20,971 nucleotides of DNA from an uncultured Eggerthella sp. (GTDB taxonomy: Bacteria; Actinomycetota; Coriobacteriia; Coriobacteriales; Eggerthellaceae), in assembly GCA_900547965.1 (NCBI GenBank), contig URJE01000023.1, positions 1-20,971 of the forward strand. The letters are read 5' to 3'. The translations under genes were made by a program, and so were the position numbers. Positions 7,471-14,028 of this stretch are shown here, in pieces; position 1 is the first letter of the stretch, and each line of letters opens with the position of its first letter. The notes beneath the pieces were generated by a model that searched no databases, was not told the origin of the DNA, and saw nothing but the letters and a program-made list of their open reading frames with translations.

Positions 7471-8805
7471 ATGTCAAGTACGGCAGCAACAGCATCGGCA
7501 ATGGCGCCTGTGGGCGTTGGGTCGAAAGGGAAGAATTCAACAGCTGAAATCGTGGCAGCTTCGATGGTGGGAACCGCTATCGAGTTCTACGATAACTATT
7601 GCTACAGCATCGCAGCGGCAAGCTATTTTGGGCTGATCTTCTTTACCGATGTTGCGAAGTCCGATCCGGTACTGGCAACGCTGCTTTCGTTCGTGACCTT
7701 CGCCGTTTCTTTTTTGGCTCGTCCATTCGGCTCATTGATATTCGGTCACTTTGGCGACAAGCTTGGCCGCAAGAAGACGTTGGTGGTTGCCCTGATGCTC
7801 ATGGGTATCGCAACGTTTGTGGTGGGTCTGCTTCCTGGGTATGAGGTTCTTGGCCCCACTTCTGTTGTCCTTTTGTGCGTATGCCGCGCCTGCCAAGGCC
7901 TGGGTCTTGGCGGTGAATGGTCTGGCGCGGCTTTGGTGGCGACCGAAAACGCTCCGAAGGGGAAGCGAGCTCTGTACGGCGCGTTCCCCAATATGGGTGC
8001 TCCCATTGGCTTCTTCTGTGCATATGGCGTAAACCTGTTGCTCGACTCTTCTTTGCCTGCCGATGCGATGGTTGCATGGGGTTGGCGCATCCCGTTCCTG
8101 CTTTCCGCATTGTTGGTGGTAGTTGGACTGGTTGTGCGTTTGCGCATGACGGAAACGCCGGTATTCCAGAAAGCTCAGCGCGAAAACCGCACGGTGAAGA
8201 TGCCGCTTGCTATGCTCCTTCGCCACAATTGGAGGCAGGTTGTGCTCGGCACCTGTGCAGTCAGCATCACCTATACGCTGTTCTATGTGCTGGGAACCTG
8301 GTCGCTTTCCTACGGGGTATCAACCCTGGGCTTCACCCAACAGCAGTATCTGGGAATGCAGATGGTATCGGTGTTCTTCTTTGCTGGCTTTATCGTTGTT
8401 GGCTGCTTGAGCGCCGATCGTTTCGGCAGGAAGCCCGTTGTTGCTCTTGCCACGGTGGCAACTCTGGTGTTTGCGCTCTTCGCCCCCATGTTGCTTTCAG
8501 TCCACAGCGCCTTGAATGTGATGTTGTTCCTCTGCGTCGGCTTTATGTGCATGGGCGCTGTTTTCGGCCCTACTGGTTCGTATCTGCCTGAGTTGTTCCC
8601 AGCTCGCGTTCGCTATTGCGGTTCTGGACTCTCCTATAACTTGGCGGCAATTGTTGGCGGTGCCTTTGCTCCCACCATCGCTTCAGCGCTTGTTATGAAT
8701 TTCGGCATCATGTCACTGGGCTGGTACTTGGGAGGCATGGCGGTTGTTTCCCTTATTGCCCTGTTCTTCTTCCGCGAAAGCAAGGATGTTGACTACGAGG
8801 AATAG
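7471..8805 (+). CDS. MFS transporter of the metabolite:H+ symporter (MHS) family
   Basis: This is a 444-aa inner-membrane symporter with about 12 helices. The N-terminal GTAIEFYDNYCY and the loop 2-3 signature GHFGDKLGRKK (92-102) are hallmarks of the MHS family (ShiA, ProP, KgtP, YhjE), which import shikimate, betaine, dicarboxylates or similar compounds with protons. The GLGLGGEWSGA motif and the loop 8-9 repeat signature (DRFGRKP) also fit. The substrate is not predictable. A Ser/Ala/Thr-rich tail of about 25 residues precedes helix 1. AAGGAAA precedes the ATG by a few bases. Upstream lies a structured leader with a terminator, which suggests transcript-level control; downstream is a WYL regulator. 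Confidence 0.9.
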   Translation: MSSTAATASAMAPVGVGSKGKNSTAEIVAASMVGTAIEFYDNYCYSIAAASYFGLIFFTDVAKSDPVLATLLSFVTFAVSFLARPFGSLIFGHFGDKLGRKKTLVVALMLMGIATFVVGLLPGYEVLGPTSVVLLCVCRACQGLGLGGEWSGAALVATENAPKGKRALYGAFPNMGAPIGFFCAYGVNLLLDSSLPADAMVAWGWRIPFLLSALLVVVGLVVRLRMTETPVFQKAQRENRTVKMPLAMLLRHNWRQVVLGTCAVSITYTLFYVLGTWSLSYGVSTLGFTQQQYLGMQMVSVFFFAGFIVVGCLSADRFGRKPVVALATVATLVFALFAPMLLSVHSALNVMLFLCVGFMCMGAVFGPTGSYLPELFPARVRYCGSGLSYNLAAIVGGAFAPTIASALVMNFGIMSLGWYLGGMAVVSLIALFFFRESKDVDYEE

Positions 8806-8960
8806 CGTCAGGCATCGGCTTGCCTAAGAAAGCAAGAAATGTCCCTTGATGTAGCGTTGAACTGCCCCCATGTTTCTCTTTATCCAAGGAATGAGGGGGG
8901 GGCGGTTCACGGTGCGTCGAGGGGCATCCTTTGTTTGATGGGGCCGGGTTGCTTATGGGA

Positions 8961-8969
8961 TGCTATTAT
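8961..8969 (+). promoter_or_regulatory. Extended -10 promoter for the WYL regulator
   Basis: TGcTATTAT is a good extended -10 element, 47 nt before the chosen ATG. A TTGATG at 8935 is too far upstream (23 bp) to act as a normal -35. Confidence 0.45.
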
Positions 8970-9015
8970 GGTGTACATTAAAGTTCCCAGTAACGGTTCG
9001 TGTGAAAGGGTGGTC

Positions 9016-9996
9016 ATGGCAACTACGGCTCAGAAACTCAAGCTTATGTATTTGGCAAAGCTCTTAGAGAATGAAACTGATGACGAGCATGGCCTTACCG
9101 GTCCGCAGATCATTCAGCGTTTGGCTGAGTTGGGTATCGCGGTTGAGCGGAAGACGCTCTATCGCGATTTGGATTGCCTGCGCGAATTCGGCTACAACAT
9201 CGTGAAGTATCAACGTTCACCTATTGAATATGGTCTTGCTTCGCGTGAGTTCCAGGAAAGCGAATTGCTGTTGTTGGCGGATGCGGTGCAGTCTTCCCGC
9301 TTCCTTACCGAACGTAAATCGAATGCGTTGGTGAAGGCCATCGGTAAGCTGGGCAGCAAATATTTGGCAGACGATCTAAGAAGGAACCTCCATGTTGAAG
9401 GGCGTATCAGATCGCAGAATGAATCGGTGTTCTACAACATAGATGCTATTCAGCGAGCTATTTCCGCTAAGAAAAAAGTACGTTTCCGCTACTTCAAATA
9501 TGACAATCGGAAAAAGAGGGTTCTACAGCACGACGGGCGGTTCTATGAGGAAACTCCGCTGCACTTGGTGTATATGGACGACTGTTATTACCTGGTTGCC
9601 TGGAACGATAAGCACGAAAACACTACTAACTATCGCGTAGACAGGATGCTGAACATCGATGTGTCCGAAGAAGATGCAACGAGCAATGAACAAACGGCCG
9701 AATTTGATGCGGCTAAGTATCAGAAGAGGGTATTCGGCATGTACAGCGGCGAGGCAGTTGCGGTTACCCTGCTTGTGAAACCGGAGGCTATCAGCACAGT
9801 AATCGACCGCTTTGGCGATGCAGCTGATGCCGAAGCGGTCGAGGATGGCTCGATGCGCGTGCGCACTAAAGTTATGCAGGCGCCTACGTTCTACGGCTGG
9901 TTGGCAACCCTGGGAGCCAACGTAATAATTGAGCAGCCGCAATTCTTGAAAGAGGAGTACCGAACGTACCTCCAAGGGATTATCGAACAGTACTGA
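9016..9996 (+). CDS. WYL-domain helix-turn-helix transcriptional regulator
   Basis: This 326-aa cytoplasmic regulator is of the DeoR-like/YafY type. Residues 6-61 form a winged helix, with the recognition region VERKTLYRDLDCLREFGY. About residues 140-210 form the WYL domain, with the core YYLVAW (181-186) and the ligand-contact motif YRVDRM (196-201). A C-terminal WCX-like extension follows. WYL domains sense nucleotides, nucleic acids or small ligands; the ligand here is unknown. The ATG at 9016 has GAAAGGG 5 nt upstream and an extended -10 at 8961-8969. The frame stays open back to 8839, but the extra residues precede the promoter and look non-coding. It may control the adjacent MHS transporter, by position only. 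Its stop lies 16 bp from the end of a convergent gene, with no terminator between. Confidence 0.88.
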   Translation: MATTAQKLKLMYLAKLLENETDDEHGLTGPQIIQRLAELGIAVERKTLYRDLDCLREFGYNIVKYQRSPIEYGLASREFQESELLLLADAVQSSRFLTERKSNALVKAIGKLGSKYLADDLRRNLHVEGRIRSQNESVFYNIDAIQRAISAKKKVRFRYFKYDNRKKRVLQHDGRFYEETPLHLVYMDDCYYLVAWNDKHENTTNYRVDRMLNIDVSEEDATSNEQTAEFDAAKYQKRVFGMYSGEAVAVTLLVKPEAISTVIDRFGDAADAEAVEDGSMRVRTKVMQAPTFYGWLATLGANVIIEQPQFLKEEYRTYLQGIIEQY

Positions 9997-10012
9997 GCAC
10001 GTGCAGCGTTCA

Positions 10013-10273
10013 TTACATTTCCTCCCATTTCCAGGAATCAATGAACTCGTTTACACGAAGCGACATATGGGAAGTGAGCCCCGTCATGCATCTGAGGGCG
10101 TTTACGTAAGTGACCTTAAGAGGAAGGTCGTGTTCGGTTCTGAAATCCTCAGGCTCCCTGATTTCGTGCTCCAGTTCATCGATGAGGTAGTTTAGATCGT
10201 CTTTGATGCTGATGAGTTCATCGAATTCTCTGCTTTCGAGCGTTTTGAGGAACTTGGTTGGTGAATTGAACAT
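10013..10273 (-). CDS. Small acidic hypothetical protein downstream of the HIRAN gene
   Basis: I do not recognise this family. It encodes 86 aa starting MFNSPTKFLK, with an acidic helical centre (LNYLIDELEHEIREPEDF) and no membrane segment or cysteine motif. The ATG at 10273 lies 5 bp after the stop of the HIRAN gene, with GGTAGG as a weak ribosome binding site, so the two are almost certainly co-transcribed and may be translationally coupled. The frame is also open upstream through the HIRAN gene, but that part is a shadow. The tight spacing suggests a shared role or a partner protein. Confidence 0.65.
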   Translation of the reverse strand: MFNSPTKFLKTLESREFDELISIKDDLNYLIDELEHEIREPEDFRTEHDLPLKVTYVNALRCMTGLTSHMSLRVNEFIDSWKWEEM

Positions 10274-10278
10274 GATGC

Positions 10279-10611
10279 CTACCTTGGTCGATTGTCGGTT
10301 ACGTACAGGCCAACACGAACCTGCTTCCAGGGAGCAGCTTCTTTGTCGACTTGGAGAATGCGGCATTCGAGGATGTCCCTGTGACCAAAGTGGAACAAGG
10401 TAGAAGCTAGGCTGTTCTGGTCGGCGGGAACATAGCCGACCATGACGCCATTGAAGTGCAGGGCGATTGATTCTGGGTCGTAGGGGTTGCCTGGTTCGGG
10501 GCAAAGCTCAATGCTGTCGCCAATGCTCATCTGATTGATAACGAGGGCGCCATCGTAGTGCTGGAATCCTGCAATGAAGAACGTTATGAGATGTCGACTG
10601 GGCTGATACAT
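10279..10611 (-). CDS. Stand-alone HIRAN-domain protein
   Basis: This 110-aa protein is almost entirely a HIRAN domain: an N-terminal strand FFIAGFQHYDGA, then MSIGDSIELCPEPGNPYDPESIAL (about 30-53), GVMVGYVPADQNSLAS and a final strand ECRILQVD. The EPxNPYDxxxIAL and GYVP elements are the family hallmarks. In the eukaryotic helicase HLTF the domain binds 3' DNA ends; bacterial stand-alone copies are uncharacterised and are thought to recognise damaged or stalled DNA. An optimal AAGGAGG lies 5 nt before the ATG at 10611, which rules out the longer upstream start. It is first in a two-gene unit with the acidic 86-aa protein. Confidence 0.82.
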   Translation of the reverse strand: MYQPSRHLITFFIAGFQHYDGALVINQMSIGDSIELCPEPGNPYDPESIALHFNGVMVGYVPADQNSLASTLFHFGHRDILECRILQVDKEAAPWKQVRVGLYVTDNRPR

Positions 10612-10648
10612 GGCTTCCTCCTTAAAGCGGCTGGATGGCAAGAGGCGA

Positions 10649-10671
10649 GGGGCCGGTAAGGTGCCGGCCCC
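10649..10671 (-). promoter_or_regulatory. GC-rich hairpin in the 5' region of the HIRAN gene
   Basis: A perfect 8-bp stem pairs ggggccgg (10649-10656) with ccggcccc (10664-10671), with a 7-nt loop. No real T tract follows on either strand. It lies 38 bp before the HIRAN start, so it could be a weak terminator or a leader structure. Confidence 0.4.
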
Positions 10672-10679
10672 CTTCTTCG

Positions 10680-10849
10680 ACCACGACAAGCAAATTAGAA
10701 AGGATGAAAGTGAGTTGCATGACTAGGAGTTTGTTTGCTTGTATGTGGCGGCCTCGGTAGGAATGGCCTCTTGATGGTTTGAATAATACGCAGATCGCAG
10801 CTTGCCTGTGGGTACCACAGTGGACATCAAGAAAATAATTGTGAATGCG
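10680..10849. other. Non-coding stretch between the HIRAN unit and the tcdA unit
   Basis: The gap from 10612 to 10969 is 358 bp and holds the hairpin at 10649-10671 and the terminator at 10850-10879. In between I see only a 6-3-6 inverted repeat, ctgtgg-gta-ccacag (10806-10820), of unknown meaning, and a small GC hairpin at 10909-10921 on the other side of the terminator. No ORF has a convincing ribosome binding site. Confidence 0.5.
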
Positions 10850-10879
10850 AAAGAAAAAAGCCCGCGTTGGCGAGCCTTT
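10850..10879 (-). terminator. Intrinsic terminator after the zinc-ribbon gene
   Basis: On the minus strand aaaggctcgc (10879-10870) pairs with gcgggctttt (10065 bases removed from window start is not implied; + strand 10065 is unrelated; the arm is 10865-10856), loop caac, with G-U pairs, followed by TTCTTTC. It ends the tcdA and zinc-ribbon transcript about 90 bp after the stop. Confidence 0.75.
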
Positions 10880-10969
10880 GGTGGTTGCTGGTATGGATAT
10901 TCGTTAAGCGCGCTTTGCGCGAGCCGCTGCGCCCTTGCGGATAAACAGTGGGGGTTGGTTGTGCTGCCG

Positions 10970-11404
10970 TTATTGTCCGATCTTTGAACCGCAGGCGATG
11001 CAGAAGACGTTTTCGGCGTTTTGTTTCGTTCCGCATTTAGGGCAGTGCTGAACGGAAGGGTCGATAACGGGCTGGCATTTTGCTGCGGCCGCAGTGGTTT
11101 CCTGGCCCTTCTTTGGGGCCCTTTGCGGTGCCGAAGCGGGGGCAGCGGCTTTGGATTTCGGTGCTGAAGAGGCGGAGGGGGCCACGTTGTCTGCGCTTGA
11201 ACCCTCGGCGGTAGATTTTGTCTTCTGTTCCTTGTTGTTCGCAATCATTTCAAGGATGGCGCCCAAGATAGCTGGGGAAAAGAACCCGATGGTTTCGAAC
11301 AGTGCCGGTCCGCTGCTGAAGTCGATGAATTCTTGCCCCGTGATGATGGCGCAAATTATCGCGACTGCCTGGATAACATAAAGAATAATCGCTGCTGTTT
11401 TCAA
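10970..11404 (-). CDS. Two-helix membrane protein with C-terminal zinc ribbon
   Basis: This is a 144-aa protein of unknown function. Residues about 3-22 and 35-52 are hydrophobic helices (AAIILYVIQAVAIICAII and a second helix around GFFSPAILGAILEMI). An Ala/Ser/Pro/Lys-rich linker follows, then a C-terminal zinc ribbon with CPKCG and CIACGSKIG. Such C-terminal or N-terminal zinc-ribbon membrane proteins are common in Actinobacteria and Firmicutes without known function. The TTG start at 11404 is set by AGAAGGAG 5 nt upstream; upstream in-frame codons belong to a shadow of tcdA. It starts 26 bp after the tcdA stop and is probably co-transcribed with it. Confidence 0.72.
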   Translation of the reverse strand: MKTAAIILYVIQAVAIICAIITGQEFIDFSSGPALFETIGFFSPAILGAILEMIANNKEQKTKSTAEGSSADNVAPSASSAPKSKAAAPASAPQRAPKKGQETTAAAAKCQPVIDPSVQHCPKCGTKQNAENVFCIACGSKIGQ

Positions 11405-11430
11405 GGTTTCTCCTTCTGATTGCAGGTGCG

Positions 11431-12195
11431 CTACGAGAGCTGTTGTTTCGCCAGGTCTTTTGCGACTTCGGCACCGATAGCCAAGCCCATCGCTGCAGGA
11501 ACGAAGGCGTTGCTGCCGGGAACGCTGCGTCGGTCGAGGCAGGTTCGCTCGCTGTTGGGCGGGCACACGCATCCTGCGGCACAGCCGGCCCTGCTGTCTT
11601 CTTTGGGCTTTACGGTAGGTTCCGGCGAGTAAGCAACCTTCAAATTGTGGATGCCACGTTTGCGCAGCTCTTTGCGGATAATGCGTGCCAAGCGGCAAAT
11701 AGAAGTTTCTGAGATATCGGCGATGCGTATGGCTGTGGGATCAAGTTTGTTGCCAGCGCCCATGGCAGAGATAATGGGCGTTCCTGCCTCCTTTGCCTGG
11801 GCAACCAAATGAAGCTTTGCCGTTACCGTGTCGACGCAATCGACGATGTAGTCGTATTTCGAAAGGTCGAATTCGCTGGCCGAATCGGGTAGGTAGAAGC
11901 ATTTGTGTTTGGTGATTGTGCAGCTGGGGTTTATGTCGAGCAGGCGTTCTTCCATGGCATCGACTTTATCCATGCCGACGGTTTTCCAAGTTGCGATTAT
12001 CTGGCGGTTTATATTCGTCAGGCATACCTTGTCGTCGTCAACAATGTCGATGGCGCCCAATCCGCTGCGCACGAGCGATTCGCAGACGTAGCCGCCTACT
12101 CCACCGCAGCCGAACACGATAACGCGGGCCTTCTGCAGCGATTCAACGCCGTTGCCGCCAAGTGTCAAACGAGTGCGTGAAAACTGATCGAGCAC
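11431..12195 (-). CDS. tcdA: tRNA threonylcarbamoyladenosine dehydratase
   Basis: TcdA (CsdL/YgdL) is an E1-like enzyme that uses ATP to cyclise t6A37 of tRNA to ct6A, improving decoding of ANN codons. The protein has 254 aa (E. coli has 268). It begins VLDQFSRTRLTLG, has the nucleotide-binding loop GCGGVGGY, the conserved DDDKVCLTNINRQI, the VDCVDTVTAKL stretch and MGAGNKLDPTAIRIADI, all typical of TcdA rather than MoeB or ThiF. A cysteine-rich loop (GCAAGCVCPPNSERTC) is longer than in E. coli and might bind metal. The GTG at 12195 follows GGGAAGG by 6 nt; the open frame further upstream overlaps the hydrogenase terminator and is unlikely to be coding. Confidence 0.9.
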   Translation of the reverse strand: MLDQFSRTRLTLGGNGVESLQKARVIVFGCGGVGGYVCESLVRSGLGAIDIVDDDKVCLTNINRQIIATWKTVGMDKVDAMEERLLDINPSCTITKHKCFYLPDSASEFDLSKYDYIVDCVDTVTAKLHLVAQAKEAGTPIISAMGAGNKLDPTAIRIADISETSICRLARIIRKELRKRGIHNLKVAYSPEPTVKPKEDSRAGCAAGCVCPPNSERTCLDRRSVPGSNAFVPAAMGLAIGAEVAKDLAKQQLS

Positions 12196-12247
12196 GGTAT
12201 ACCTTCCCTGAATTTCGACAAACCACTGGTAAGCGTTGCCATTGTAG

Positions 12248-12280
12248 AACAAAAGAGCCCGCTCGAACGAGCAGGCTCTT
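12248..12280 (-). terminator. Intrinsic terminator after hydA
   Basis: Arms 12253-12265 and 12268-12280 form a long stem around a short GAAC-type loop. The only mismatch on the + strand is a G-U pair in minus-strand RNA. TTTTGTT follows on the minus strand. A TACAAT just behind it could be a -10 element for tcdA. Confidence 0.85.
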
Positions 12281-12303
12281 CATGTGCGCTGTATAGATGA
12301 TGC

Positions 12304-14028
12304 TTACTGCTGGCGTGCTGCAGGCATTCCCCAGGCAAAATGGTCGGAATGCAGCAGCTGCTCTGCCTTTTCGGAGTTCGGTTCGCCGAAGTACTTTTCG
12401 TAGCATTCAACGACCGAAGGATTCTCATGGCTGAAGCGCAGCTTCGAATTGGTGTCGATGTCGCGCAGGATGAGCTCACGTTCGGCTGCGCATTCGCGGC
12501 CCTCGTGGATAGGCTGGCCAACGCAGCCGCCGGGGCAAGCCATAACCTCGACGAAGTCGTAATCCACCTCGCCGTTTTCGATGGCGTTGCACAGGTTGTC
12601 GGCATTCTGAAGGCCGCTGACAATAGCGACGGTAAGTTCATTGCCTGCCAGGTTGTAGGTTACCTCGCGCCAGCCTTCGCAACCGCGTACGGCGCTGAAA
12701 GCGTCGGGATCGGGGTTTTCGCCGGTGACCAGGAAGTGAGCGCTGCGAAGAGCCGCCTCCATTACGCCGCCGGCGGAACCGAAGATGTGTCCTGCGCCAG
12801 TAGCCTCGCCCAAGGGCATGTCGAATTCTTCTTCGGGCAAGTTCCTTACGTTGATGAACTGAGCCTTCAGCATGCGTCCGAGTTCGCGCGTGGTAAGTAC
12901 CACGTCAACATCAGGGCCGGTTCCGGTGGTGTCCATGTCTTCATAAGCGCATTCTGCCTTCTTGGCAACGCACGGCATGATGGATACCACGGCAATCTTC
13001 GCAGGGTCGATGCCTAGAATTTCGGCGTAGTAATTCTTCGCAATGGCGCCGAAGATCTGCTGCGGCGATTTCGTGGTGGAAAGGTGCTTTACCAGGCTGG
13101 GGTGCTTTGCCTTCAGGAAGCGTACCCAACCAGGGCAGCACGAGGTGAACATGGGCTGGCCAGGCTCTTCCTTCAGGTGATGGAGAAGCTCGGTGCCTTC
13201 TTCCATGATGGTCATGTCTGCTGCGAAGTCGGTATCGAAGACATAGTCGAAGCCAAGCTTGCGCACGGCGGCAACCATGCGGCCCATCGTGGCTTCTTCC
13301 TTCGGAAGATGTACGGATTCGCCCCAGGCGGCCCTGATGGAGGGTGCAATCTGAACGATGGCGATGCGCTCTGGGTCGGCGATGATGTCGAATACCTTCT
13401 GGGTGTCGTCGCGCTCGGAGAGGGCCCCACAGGGGCAATGCGTGATGCACTGGCCGCACAGCGCGCAGGCTGCTTCGGATATGTCGCGGCAACCCGCAGC
13501 GCCCACATGGGCGTTCGAACCTGTGCGCGTGAGATCCCACACGTTCAGGTTCTGAACCTTGCTGCATTCACTTACGCAGCGCATGCAGCTGATGCATTTT
13601 GAGGCGTCGCGAACGAGCGGGAAGTCGGTGGGGTTCTTCTGCTGGTCATATTCGATGGGGTAGGGGATGTTGGTGATGTTCAGCGCGGCTGCGTTGCGCT
13701 GGATCATGCAGTTGCCGTTGCGCGTGCATGTGGTGCATTCGCTCTTATGGCGCGAAAGGATAAGCGCCATCGTTTCGCGGCGGGAGGCAACAACTCGTGG
13801 GCTCATGGTGTTTACCACCATGCCTTCGGCAACTTCGTTGTTGCATGAGGAAACGAGCTTGTCTGTGCCTTCAACCTCTACAACACAGATGCGGCAGGCG
13901 CCGATTTCGTTAATGTCTTTCAGGTAGCACAGCGTGGGAACCATGGAGCCTGCCTGATAGGCGGCGTTCAAGATGGTGGTGTGCTCGGGAACAGAGACTT
14001 CCTTCCCGTCGATGGTCAACGTTACCAT
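12304..14028 (-). CDS. hydA: [FeFe] hydrogenase catalytic subunit (group A, probable A2)
   Basis: This cytoplasmic 574-aa enzyme reversibly oxidises H2 or reduces protons. In order it has a [2Fe-2S] domain (C34, C45, C48, C62), a His-Cys3 [4Fe-4S] site (H94, C98, C101, C107), and a two-cluster ferredoxin domain (C145/148/151 with C200, and C155 with C188/191/194/198 spacing). The H-cluster domain has L1 TSCCPGW (proton-relay C297, ligand C298), L2 MPCVAKKAE (C353) and L3 VMACPGGCVGQP (C498, C502). These positions match Clostridium HydA CpI within one or two residues. L3 lacks three residues of the usual CxGGCxxGGGQP. The small-subunit-like tail (SHENPSV...YFGEP) is present. GGAAGGAG lies 6 nt before the ATG, which overlaps the stop of the flavoprotein gene by 7 bp (ATGGTAA), indicating translational coupling. 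Confidence 0.95.
   Translation of the reverse strand: MVTLTIDGKEVSVPEHTTILNAAYQAGSMVPTLCYLKDINEIGACRICVVEVEGTDKLVSSCNNEVAEGMVVNTMSPRVVASRRETMALILSRHKSECTTCTRNGNCMIQRNAAALNITNIPYPIEYDQQKNPTDFPLVRDASKCISCMRCVSECSKVQNLNVWDLTRTGSNAHVGAAGCRDISEAACALCGQCITHCPCGALSERDDTQKVFDIIADPERIAIVQIAPSIRAAWGESVHLPKEEATMGRMVAAVRKLGFDYVFDTDFAADMTIMEEGTELLHHLKEEPGQPMFTSCCPGWVRFLKAKHPSLVKHLSTTKSPQQIFGAIAKNYYAEILGIDPAKIAVVSIMPCVAKKAECAYEDMDTTGTGPDVDVVLTTRELGRMLKAQFINVRNLPEEEFDMPLGEATGAGHIFGSAGGVMEAALRSAHFLVTGENPDPDAFSAVRGCEGWREVTYNLAGNELTVAIVSGLQNADNLCNAIENGEVDYDFVEVMACPGGCVGQPIHEGRECAAERELILRDIDTNSKLRFSHENPSVVECYEKYFGEPNSEKAEQLLHSDHFAWGMPAARQQ

Noticed and set aside
8895..8902. Run of eight G in a frame open to the WYL regulator, as in phase-variable genes
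   Set aside because: The run lies upstream of the extended -10 promoter and of the ribosome binding site at 9004-9010, so it is not in the coding region I support. Slippage there would not change the protein.
10802..10987. 61-codon + strand ORF over the terminator region
   Set aside because: It has no ribosome binding site, runs antisense through a terminator and into the zinc-ribbon gene, and its composition is random-looking.
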